A stretch of DNA of 64,000 bases from Martelella mediterranea (lineage in GTDB: Bacteria; Pseudomonadota; Alphaproteobacteria; Rhizobiales; Rhizobiaceae), in assembly GCA_003001975.1 (NCBI GenBank), contig PVUG01000008.1, positions 62,001 through 126,000 on the forward strand. The letters are read 5' to 3'. Made by a program: the position numbers and the translations under genes. Shown here in pieces: positions 58,072 through 64,000 of the stretch (positions within the stretch are counted from its first letter, which is position 1; every line of letters begins with the position of its first letter). The notes under the pieces are model-generated. The model did not search any database and was not told where the DNA came from. It saw nothing but the letters and a program-made list of their open reading frames with translations.

Positions 58072-58644
58072 ATGAAATTCATCTGTGCCGCCGCACATCT
58101 TTACAATCGTGTGTTCTCGGACCTGCAGGCGTTTCTGGCGCCATGGTTTCCCGGCCTTTTCGCCCGCCTTGTTTTCGCGGCAACGCTCTGGCTTTATTTC
58201 CTGAACTCGGCGCTGACCAAGGTCGGATCAGGCATTACCGGCTTCTTCACGGTCAGCAATTCCGCCTATTACCAGATCGCACTGCCTGCTGTGGAGGCGG
58301 CCGGCGGCGATGTCTCGGCCGTTCCGTTCCTGCCGTGGGGCCTTGTTGTTCATCTCGGCACCTATAGCGAATTCCTGCTGCCGCTGATGATCATTGCAGG
58401 CATCCTCACCCGCCTCAGCGCCATTGGCATGCTGGGTTTTATCGCGGTGCAGACGCTTGTGGACATTACCGTGCATCAGGTTGGCCCCGAGACGATCGGC
58501 GCCCTGTTCGACCGGTTTCCCGACAGCGCCATTCTCGACCAGCGTCTTTTCTGGACCGTGCCGCTGGTGCTGCTGATCGTCTACGGGCCGGGGAAGATCT
58601 CTGTCGACCATCTCGCAGCCCGCATCATGAAAAAGCCGGCCTGA
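58072..58644 (+). CDS. DoxX family membrane protein of the bufferin operon
   Basis: This 190-residue integral membrane protein has about four helices (FARLVFAATLWLYFLNSALT, LVVHLGTYSEFLLPLMIIAGIL, AIGMLGFIAVQTLV, LFWTVPLVLLIVYG), the DoxX layout. DoxX proteins commonly close bufferin-type operons (often named bufD), but their role is undefined; a redox or membrane-assembly role has been suggested for relatives. It starts six bases after bufC. A terminator-like stem follows at 58652. Confidence 0.87.
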   Translation: MKFICAAAHLYNRVFSDLQAFLAPWFPGLFARLVFAATLWLYFLNSALTKVGSGITGFFTVSNSAYYQIALPAVEAAGGDVSAVPFLPWGLVVHLGTYSEFLLPLMIIAGILTRLSAIGMLGFIAVQTLVDITVHQVGPETIGALFDRFPDSAILDQRLFWTVPLVLLIVYGPGKISVDHLAARIMKKPA

Positions 58645-58645
58645 T

Positions 58646-58673
58646 ACAAAAGCGGCGCCCCTGAGGGCGCCGC
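58646..58673 (-). terminator. Rho-independent terminator of hsp20, shared with the buf operon
   Basis: GCGGCGCCC-CTGA-GGGCGCCGC is a perfect nine-base stem. Read on the minus strand it is followed by TTTTGTATC, so it terminates the hsp20 transcript; on the plus strand it also follows the buf operon. Confidence 0.8.
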
Positions 58674-58703
58674 CGTGTCATTTCGCGTTTGTTGAGGCTG
58701 CCG

Positions 58704-59186
58704 TCAGGCAGCATCCATCTCCACATCCTTTTGCGCGGCAATCGTCTTCGGCTCGCTGCCGCGGGTCTCGATCGCGATCCGGCGCGGCTTCATGGCCTCG
58801 GGAATATTGCGCAGCAATTCGACATGCAGCAGGCCGTTTCTCAACGTCGCGCCACGCACTTCCATGTGGTCGGCGAGCTGGAAGCGGCGTTCAAAAGCGC
58901 GTTTGGCAATGCCGCGATAGAGATATTCGCTGCTGCCATCTTCGTCTTCGTCGGCCTTCTCGCCTTTCACGGTCAGTACATTAGCATGTGCTTCAATGGA
59001 AAGCTCGCTCTCACTAAAGCCGGCGACGGCCATTGAAATACGGTAGTTGTTCTCTCCGGTTCGTTCGATATTATAAGGGGGGTAGGCAGGCGCCTGTTCA
59101 GGCTGCCCCATCGAGTCGAGGAGATTGAAAAGTCGGTCGAAGCCGACGGTAGAGCGATAGAGAGGCGAAAAATCAACGTTACGCAT
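58704..59186 (-). CDS. Hsp20 family small heat-shock protein (IbpA-like)
   Basis: This 160-residue alpha-crystallin chaperone holds unfolding proteins. The N-terminal [25 protein letters not shown] is typical of rhizobial IbpA/HspA class A proteins. The alpha-crystallin domain runs about 35-130 ([63 protein letters not shown]). ATG 59186 has AAAGGAGGACACT upstream and the leader folds as a ROSE thermometer. A heat-shock promoter lies further upstream. The frame to 59318 is not coding. Confidence 0.93.
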   Translation of the reverse strand: MRNVDFSPLYRSTVGFDRLFNLLDSMGQPEQAPAYPPYNIERTGENNYRISMAVAGFSESELSIEAHANVLTVKGEKADEDEDGSSEYLYRGIAKRAFERRFQLADHMEVRGATLRNGLLHVELLRNIPEAMKPRRIAIETRGSEPKTIAAQKDVEMDAA

Positions 59187-59260
59187 AGTGTCCTCCTTTG
59201 AGCGACGATTGTTTGCGATACGTTTTCCGTGAATCCCGAAACCGGCGATTGTGGAAAACG
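59187..59260 (-). promoter_or_regulatory. ROSE-type RNA thermometer in the hsp20 leader
   Basis: Two stem-loops are predicted in the minus-strand leader. The 3' one masks the ribosome site: GUC-G-CUC pairs with GAGGAC around AAAG, leaving one bulged G opposite the Shine-Dalgarno, the key feature of ROSE elements. The 5' one is an outer stem CGUUUUCC/GGAAAACG with an inner AAUC-G-CC/GGGAUU hairpin. Heating should melt the 3' stem and free AGGAGG. Confidence 0.8.
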
Positions 59261-59295
59261 GTTGAGAACCCAGAGCCTGGCGTCCTCGCACGTTG

Positions 59296-59324
59296 ATTTG
59301 GGAAATGATTCCCGACATTTCAAG
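59296..59324 (-). promoter_or_regulatory. heat-shock (RpoH/sigma-32) promoter of hsp20
   Basis: On the minus strand CTTGAAA (59324-59318), then 15 bases, then CCCAAAT (59302-59296) matches the sigma-32 consensus CTTGAAA/CCCATNT. It lies about 110 bases upstream of the ATG, leaving a leader long enough for the ROSE element. Confidence 0.75.
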
Positions 59325-59694
59325 AGGACAAAGGCAACGCCCAAAGGTCCGTTCTGTCGAAGAAATGCCCCTTTTTCAGCGCTCTTTTGCAAATATGCCG
59401 TGCGATTGTCGACACAAAACACACGGAATGAACGCAATATGAATGTCGCATTGAACTCATGTTCATGCAAAATGCGCCATTCAGTCCTTGCCGGGAACTA
59501 CGGCGCACCCGTCCCGGCACCACCGCCACTCTTGACCCAGTGACGGTGGTTACTTGGCCGGATCCGCGTCGCTTTTACCCCTGTTCAAGCGCCCGGTTCC
59601 GGTCCTTTTTTTGCGCAAATCGCGTTCCGGCATTGCCAAGTCCGCAATCGCGCGTCATCACGAACACCTCTGAAACGACGGACGACGACCACGG
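59325..59694. other. intergenic region without recognisable feature
   Basis: About 370 bases between the hsp20 promoter and the lipase gene. Frames here are short, lack ribosome sites and show no family resemblance. I see no RNA gene or clear repeat. Confidence 0.5.
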
Positions 59695-60624
59695 ATGCAC
59701 GCGAGACCGGCGGAAACAGAACCCGTAACAGGCAGGATGCGCGCCTTTGACGGCGTCGGCCTGCGCTATGCCCTTTACGGGCGCGAGAAAGCCCGTGCCA
59801 CGGTGATGATCGTGGCAGGACGTTCCGAATTCATCGAAAAATATGCAGAAACCGTCTTAGACCTGCGTCGTGCAGGCTATGCCGTCGCCGTTCTCGACCT
59901 GCGCGGCCAGGGCGGCTCGGACCGCCGCCCGGAAGACCGCAATATCGGCCATATCGAGCGGTTTTCAGACTATCCGCGCGATATTCTCGATTTTCTTGAA
60001 CAGCATGTCCGCGGCACGATGCCGGCGCCCTGCTTCCTGCTCGGCCATTCCCTTGGAGGACTGATCGCGCTTTCCGCCGCCGAAAGCGGGCGTGAACGTT
60101 TCGCCGGCCTTGTGCTTGCGGCCCCATTTGTCGGCCTTCGCCATGACCGCTACCCGACATGGCTGATCCGGTCCGCCGCCTGGCTTGCCTGCCATACGGG
60201 CCGGGGCGGCCGGCCAACCGGTACTGCCCGCGCCGCGCCGCCGCGTTTCGAAGACCAGCGCCACACCTCGGACCGCATCCGTTACGAGCGCAATCTTCAG
60301 GCCGCCCGACATGACCCGCCCTATCTGCTCGGGCCGGTCTCCTACGGCTGGCTGTCGGCCTGCATTGGCGAAATCAAACGCATGACGAAACCGGAAAGGC
60401 TCGCATCCATCAGCTGTCCGGTCCTCGTGCTTTCGGGCGGTCGTGACAGCGTGATCCCGGCAGATGCACAGGCCAGGCTTGCAGAACGGCTTGGCGCGCA
60501 CCACGTGGTCTTGCCGGAATCGGGGCATGAAATCTTTCAGGAAGCCGATGCCACAAGGGATATCGCCCTTGAAGCGACCATCGAATTCCTCGACGCGCAC
60601 TCGGCAGCGACCGATAACGGTTAG
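59695..60624 (+). CDS. alpha/beta hydrolase, lysophospholipase/monoacylglycerol lipase-like
   Basis: This 309-residue hydrolase has the nucleophile elbow GHSLGG near residue 120, an RSEFIEKYAETVLDLRRAGYAVAVLDLRGQGGSD block typical of PldB-like lysophospholipases, and a C-terminal GHEIFQEAD with the catalytic histidine. A lid region lies around 160-230. The substrate is probably a monoacyl lipid. Its TAG stop falls within the palindrome shared with hisN. Start ATG 59695 has no strong ribosome site; MRAFDGVGLRYAL at residue 15 is an alternative start. Confidence 0.85.
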   Translation: MHARPAETEPVTGRMRAFDGVGLRYALYGREKARATVMIVAGRSEFIEKYAETVLDLRRAGYAVAVLDLRGQGGSDRRPEDRNIGHIERFSDYPRDILDFLEQHVRGTMPAPCFLLGHSLGGLIALSAAESGRERFAGLVLAAPFVGLRHDRYPTWLIRSAAWLACHTGRGGRPTGTARAAPPRFEDQRHTSDRIRYERNLQAARHDPPYLLGPVSYGWLSACIGEIKRMTKPERLASISCPVLVLSGGRDSVIPADAQARLAERLGAHHVVLPESGHEIFQEADATRDIALEATIEFLDAHSAATDNG

Positions 60625-60649
60625 AGCGTTTCAGTCTGAAACGCTCTAA
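60621..60649. terminator. 14-bp palindrome between convergent genes, containing both stop codons
   Basis: TTAGAGCGTTTCAG and CTGAAACGCTCTAA flank a single T, a near-perfect palindrome. The TAG at 60622 ends the lipase and the TAG on the other strand (60648-60646) ends hisN. AGAGCGTTTC-type palindromes are frequent between genes in Rhizobiales; bidirectional termination is likely. Confidence 0.7.
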
Positions 60650-61422
60650 TTGCCACCCAATGTTTCAAGTGCCGCTGCATGCAGCGCCGGCGTGGCCGCC
60701 GCCACGATGTCGCCGCCGCTTTCAGGCCGTTCTCCGGTCCATGTCGTCACCACGCCGCCGGCTCTTTCGATGATGGGGATCAGCGCCCCGATGTCATAGG
60801 GTTTCAGATCGCTTTCAACCACGAGATCGGCAAAACCGGCGGCAAGCAGGCAATAGGCGTAGCAATCGATGCCGTAGCGGGCGAGGCGCACACGCTCCTC
60901 CAGCCGGTCGTAGCGCGCCATCGCTTCGGCCTCCATGATCCTCGGCGAGGTGGTAAAGAGAACCGCATCTTCAAGGCGCCGGCAGTCCCGGGTTTTCAGG
61001 CTGCGTGGCCCGCCCGGCCCGGCAAACCCTACGGTCTCGGCATCGGCAAAAAAACGCTCGCCGGTAAACGGCTGATCCATCAGCCCCATGACCGCCCGTC
61101 CATTGTGATAAAGCCCGATCAGCGTGCCCCAGACGGGAACACCCGAAATAAAGGCCCGCGTGCCGTCAATCGGATCGATGACCCAGACATATTCACGGTC
61201 CAGCCCGCTCGACCCGTGTTCCTCGCCGAGTATCCCGTGTTCGGGATAATGTTCGCCGATCAGCTGCCGGATGGCGCTTTCGGCCGCCCTGTCCCCCTCC
61301 GTCACCGGATCAAAACCGCCAGCCAGCTTGTTGTCGACATTCAGACCGGACCTGAACCGCGGCAGGGTTTGTGCGGCGGCAGCATCGGCGAGACTGTTGA
61401 AAAAGGTGCGATCGGGCAACAT
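60646..61422 (-). CDS. hisN: histidinol-phosphatase, inositol-monophosphatase family
   Basis: This 258-residue enzyme of the IMPase superfamily has metal-binding motifs E67 in GILGEEHG and D83-P-I-D86-G-T88 in WVIDPIDGTRAF. The C-terminal DLVVESDLKPYDIGALIPIIERAGGVVTTW fits HisN-type histidinol-phosphatases of actinobacteria and alphaproteobacteria. It would complete histidine synthesis; a general inositol or sugar phosphatase is the alternative. ATG 61422 with AGGATATGCC upstream is preferred to the frame from 61560. The MmgR small RNA lies just upstream on the opposite strand. Confidence 0.88.
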   Translation of the reverse strand: MLPDRTFFNSLADAAAAQTLPRFRSGLNVDNKLAGGFDPVTEGDRAAESAIRQLIGEHYPEHGILGEEHGSSGLDREYVWVIDPIDGTRAFISGVPVWGTLIGLYHNGRAVMGLMDQPFTGERFFADAETVGFAGPGGPRSLKTRDCRRLEDAVLFTTSPRIMEAEAMARYDRLEERVRLARYGIDCYAYCLLAAGFADLVVESDLKPYDIGALIPIIERAGGVVTTWTGERPESGGDIVAAATPALHAAALETLGGN

Positions 61423-61586
61423 GGCATATCCTGTGACAAAACGAGAAGGCGGGTGACCTGAGCGGCTTTTCCAAAGCCCGACATGCGGCGGGCCGCTCAC
61501 ATAAAAGGCAAAAAAACATTTAAAGGAGGCAATACGCGCAAAAAATATACAATAAGCCACATTGCGTAAATTTCAGGCAATAAAGC

Positions 61587-61615
61587 TTGACAGTCATTTC
61601 ACTGTCATCTACTGT
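61587..61615 (+). promoter_or_regulatory. sigma-70-like promoter of the MmgR RNA with ACTGTCAT repeats
   Basis: TTGACA (61587), 17 bases, TACTGT (61610) is a plausible -35/-10 pair. It is overlapped by GACAGT-N6-ACTGTC and a second ACTGTCAT, which may bind a regulator. Transcription would start near 61622, giving an RNA of about 77 bases. Confidence 0.55.
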
Positions 61616-61620
61616 CATAC

Positions 61621-61699
61621 ATACAGTCTTTCGACTGTGAATACCCTCCTTGGGTGTTTCCTCCCTAGACTTAACCGCGCCTAAAGCGCGGTTTTTTTT
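61621..61699 (+). ncRNA. mmgR: MmgR / alpha-r8 (suhB family) small RNA
   Basis: This is a small RNA of about 77 bases with three stems: ACAGTC-TTTC-GACTGT (61623-61638), ACCC/GGGT, and the terminator CCGCGC-CTAAA-GCGCGG followed by eight T. The unpaired TTTCCTCCCT is the fully conserved ten-base core of the rhizobial alpha-r8 family, whose member MmgR in Sinorhizobium limits polyhydroxybutyrate accumulation. The Rfam family is named after its neighbour suhB, and here too an IMPase-family gene is adjacent. Identification rests on the core, stem layout and length. Confidence 0.85.
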
Positions 61700-61735
61700 G
61701 CGTTCATTGCCGGAAACGCCGCTCGGCACGGGCAA

Positions 61736-62641
61736 TCATTCCGCAGCAAGGCCGACGGAATCAGCCTCGCCGGCGAGAAATGCGGCGAACTCACGCATAA
61801 ACAGTGTCAGCGCCTGTTTGAGCGCGATGAATTCCGGCTTCTTGGTATAATTCTGCTCATCCGCGTAAAGCCTGCGCGAGACTTCGATCTGCAAGGCATG
61901 GCAATCGGCGGCGGGGCGGCCGTAATGCTCGGTGATGAAACCACCCGCATAGGGCTTGTTGTAGGCCGTGGCAAAGCCCATACGCTCCAGGATCGACATC
62001 GCCGCATAGGCTATTTCGCTGGACGCACTCGTGGAAAACCGGTCACCGATGATGATGTCGGGTTTGCGCCGGTGGCCGCCGACCGAAACACTGCCCGGCA
62101 TCGAGTGGCAGTCGATCAGCACGGCCCGGCCGAACAGGCGCTTGGTATCCTGCATCAGCTGCTTGAGGCTGCGGTGGTAGGGCCGGTAGATATGCTCGAT
62201 GCGGGCCAGTCCTTCTTCGGCATCGATCGGCGCCGCATAGATCGGCATGTTTTCCGCAACGATCCGCGGGATGGTTCCAAGCCCGCCGGCCACCCGCATC
62301 GATGTTACATTGATATGCGCGGGCAAGGCACCGGAAAACATCCGCGGGTCAAGTTCGAAGGGTTCACGGTTGACGTCGAGAAAGGCGCGCGGAAAAAATG
62401 CGCGCTGCAGCGGCGCACCGAAGGCCGGCGCCATCGAGAACAGCTCGTCGACATAAAGATCTTCCGACCGCCTGATCTCATTGGCATCGAGCCTGCTTGC
62501 CGCCAGAAAGGCCGCGCTGTACCCCCTGCCGGAATGGGGCGAATTGAAGACGAGCGGCAGGGTCTGCTCTTCCGGGCGGATCACCTCGAAGAACAGCGCA
62601 TCTTTGTCAAAATGCGGGTCATGTCTGCCGTTTTCTGTCAC
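61736..62641 (-). CDS. N-formylglutamate amidohydrolase family protein
   Basis: This 301-residue protein has PLVFNSPHSGRGYSAAFLA near the N-terminus, and further conserved ENMPIYAAPIDAEEGLARIEHIYRPYH, LIDCHSMPGS and IEVSRRLYADE. These are the zinc-binding motifs of the N-formylglutamate deformylase (HutG-like) family. In histidine use such enzymes release formate from N-formylglutamate, but no other hut genes are present, so the exact substrate is uncertain. It lies divergent from cpdR1. Confidence 0.87.
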   Translation of the reverse strand: MTENGRHDPHFDKDALFFEVIRPEEQTLPLVFNSPHSGRGYSAAFLAASRLDANEIRRSEDLYVDELFSMAPAFGAPLQRAFFPRAFLDVNREPFELDPRMFSGALPAHINVTSMRVAGGLGTIPRIVAENMPIYAAPIDAEEGLARIEHIYRPYHRSLKQLMQDTKRLFGRAVLIDCHSMPGSVSVGGHRRKPDIIIGDRFSTSASSEIAYAAMSILERMGFATAYNKPYAGGFITEHYGRPAADCHALQIEVSRRLYADEQNYTKKPEFIALKQALTLFMREFAAFLAGEADSVGLAAE

Positions 62642-62804
62642 TGCAACTCCTTTGATACCGGAGATTTACGCGCTCGCGCCGGTCCTGCCAAGACCGCTGC
62701 CCGCCCGAGCGGAAACTTTGGGCCTGTCTTTATTGCTTGTTTACGACATAGGGTCTATCAGACCGGTTAAGAAACAAGCCTGTTGCGCCGATATGGTTGA
62801 GCCG

Positions 62805-63167
62805 ATGGTACTGAAAATTCTTCTGGCGGAAGACGATGATGACATGCGCCGTTTCCTGGTGAAAGCCCTGGAAAAGGCCGGCTATCAGGTCGCCGCTTTC
62901 GACAATGGCGCAAGCGCCTATGACCGGCTGCGCGAGGAGCCGTTTTCGCTGCTTCTGACCGATATCGTGATGCCCGAGATGGACGGTATCGAGCTTGCCC
63001 GCCGGGCAACCGAGCTCGACCCCGATCTCAAGGTGATCTTCATCACCGGTTTCGCCGCCGTCGCGCTCAACGCCGATTCGGCTGCGCCGAAGGATGCCAA
63101 GGTGCTGTCCAAGCCGTTTCACCTGCGCGATCTTGTCGACGAAGTGGAAAAGGTTCTCACCCCTTGA
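62805..63167 (+). CDS. cpdR1: CpdR response regulator, canonical copy
   Basis: This 120-residue receiver protein has D53 in LLTDIVMPEMDG and a lysine in LSKPFHLRDLVDEVEKVL. Sequence stretches such as DMRRFLVKALEKAGYQV and FSLLLTDIVMPEMDGIELAR match Sinorhizobium CpdR1 nearly residue for residue from memory. Unphosphorylated CpdR directs ClpXP to the pole and controls CtrA proteolysis and symbiotic differentiation. ATG 62805 (MVLKILLAEDD) is preferred; ATG 62793 would add four residues. The tRNA-Val gene follows. Confidence 0.92.
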   Translation: MVLKILLAEDDDDMRRFLVKALEKAGYQVAAFDNGASAYDRLREEPFSLLLTDIVMPEMDGIELARRATELDPDLKVIFITGFAAVALNADSAAPKDAKVLSKPFHLRDLVDEVEKVLTP

Positions 63168-63262
63168 GGCCCACGACGTGGCGGGAAAGCACGTAGCGAC
63201 AAAAAAGCTTCAAAAACCAGTTGACGCCGCCGCCAAAGTTTGGAATACACCGCGCCACGGAT

Positions 63263-63337
<75 letters not shown>

Positions 63338-63356
63338 TCCAATTTCATGACTTGTT

Positions 63357-63387
63357 AGGGCTTTCGCTAACCGCGGAGGCCCTTTTT
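63357..63387 (+). terminator. Rho-independent terminator of tRNA-Val
   Basis: AGGGCTTTCGC pairs with GCGGAGGCCCT (two G-U pairs) around TAACC, followed by TTTTT. Confidence 0.88.
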
Positions 63388-63840
63388 GCTTGGTGGCCTG
63401 CGGGTTTGTCGGACGCGCGTGCCGACACTCATCTTCTGCCAAGCAAAAAGTGCGCATGGCGCAATATTCGCCCTACGTCCTTGGTGTTACGTCCCCCCCG
63501 TAAACTTGACCCACTGTCGGGCTGCTCCGTCCAACTGCAGATCTTGGCTCCGAAGTGTTCGGTTCGGCTGTGATCACGGCCACACGAAGGGATGTGGCAG
63601 TAAATTTTGCCAGATACCTAGGGAAATGCCTTGAATTTGAAGACCAAAACCGAGTAGCTTAACGACCATATTTCGTTGCTGACTATGCTCACCCAGCTTA
63701 TTCATCTACTTATTGATTTAAACGCTATCTGCTTCAACACACAGGTTAAATTCGGCCGAATGGAAAACCCTGATGTAAAAGTATGAGAATACTGCATAGG
63801 TTTTTCGTATCTTTCTGACCTATAAATTTGAGAGCACAAC
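63388..63840. other. AT-rich intergenic stretch, possible edge of an acquired region
   Basis: About 450 bases without a supported gene. The first part is GC-rich and includes a seven-C run (63495); from about 63600 the sequence becomes clearly AT-rich, unlike the core genes. A motif GTAAACTTGACCCACTG (63500-63516) resembles insertion-sequence ends but no matching copy is present. The position just after tRNA-Val fits a genomic-island boundary. Confidence 0.4.
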
Positions 63841-64000
63841 ATGAAAATCGCGGTTGCCGGTCTCGGCTATGTCGGACTTTCCAATGCCATCCTGCTTTCC
63901 CAGAAACACAACGTCATCGCTGTCGATGTGAACGAGGACCGTGTCCTTCAGGTCAATGACAAGAAGAGCCCCATTATCGATGCTGAGATTGAGGATTATC
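63841..64000 (+). CDS. ugd: UDP-glucose 6-dehydrogenase (nucleotide-sugar dehydrogenase), 3' end cut by the window
   Basis: Only the first 53 codons are visible: MKIAVAGLGYVGLSNAILLS then QKHNVIAVDVNEDRVLQVND and KKSPIIDAEIEDY. The GxGYVGL dinucleotide-binding motif and the VDxNxxRV turn are diagnostic of UDP-glucose/UDP-mannose dehydrogenases, which make UDP-glucuronate or a related acid for surface polysaccharides. GAGAG lies upstream of the ATG. The gene probably starts a polysaccharide locus beyond the window. Confidence 0.85.
   Translation, partial: MKIAVAGLGYVGLSNAILLSQKHNVIAVDVNEDRVLQVNDKKSPIIDAEIEDY

Noticed and set aside
61590..61640. ACTGTCAT repeats as plasmid-type iterons or a small CRISPR
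   Set aside because: Only two or three short copies with irregular spacing; they overlap an sRNA promoter, which explains them better. No CRISPR array is present in the window.
63495..63600. Insertion-sequence remnant
   Set aside because: A resemblance of one short motif to IS ends, without a transposase fragment or paired inverted repeat, does not support a mobile element call.

Overview
The window is a typical chromosomal stretch of an alphaproteobacterium of the order Hyphomicrobiales (Rhizobiales), most likely from the Rhizobiaceae or a close family. The evidence is high-GC coding DNA, two CpdR-type response regulators, a TIGR02302/DUF4175 protein, a Brucella Omp10-like lipoprotein, an MmgR/alpha-r8 small RNA and a ROSE-type thermometer in front of an Hsp20 gene. 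The genus cannot be fixed from this sequence alone.

Layout. 1-12.6 kb: DUF3108 protein, DMT exporter, cupin, gloB, a methyltransferase, hisC-tyrC, a DUF2125 protein, a ChaC-like cyclotransferase, plsC, a YdcF-like protein, ftsX-ftsE, hpt and cpdR2. 12.6-28.2 kb: a palindromic mosaic repeat, an SDR, the TIGR02302 protein, lysA-lptM-argH, tlpA, tRNA-Gln, a ppx/gppA gene followed by rlmE, a DUF2255 protein, an unlisted 51-codon gene, and a PAS-LuxR regulator divergent from a three-gene ketone-body/3-oxoacid CoA operon (scoA-scoB-thiolase), then an MltB-type lytic transglycosylase.

28.4-38.3 kb is an integrated element inserted at the 3' end of tRNA-Leu(CAG). It has a P4-type integrase next to the tRNA, an imperfect 3'-tRNA direct repeat at the far end, and matching arrays of TACCAACA motifs inside both ends. 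It carries an AlpA-like HTH gene overlapping a DUF3631 ATPase gene, an HGGxSTG protein, several unknown genes, a possible structured RNA, and a cargo region with a membrane protein and an XRE regulator divergent across a 13-bp inverted repeat, plus a 675-aa protein with a PD-(D/E)XK nuclease-like motif. It has no recognisable capsid, tail or conjugation genes, so it looks like a satellite-type or small mobilisable island carrying a candidate defence locus.

38.3-64 kb returns to core genes: a SelW-like protein, GFA protein, Omp10-like lipoprotein, 5'-nucleotidase, hemH, an SPFH-NfeD pair, kdsD, an esterase, galU, gltD-gltB, threonine aldolase, a complete bufferin (metallophore RiPP) operon bufA-bufB-bufC-DoxX, hsp20 with an RpoH promoter and ROSE element, a lipase, hisN, the MmgR sRNA, an N-formylglutamate amidohydrolase, cpdR1, tRNA-Val, and the first codons of a UDP-glucose dehydrogenase behind an AT-rich stretch that may be the edge of another acquired region.
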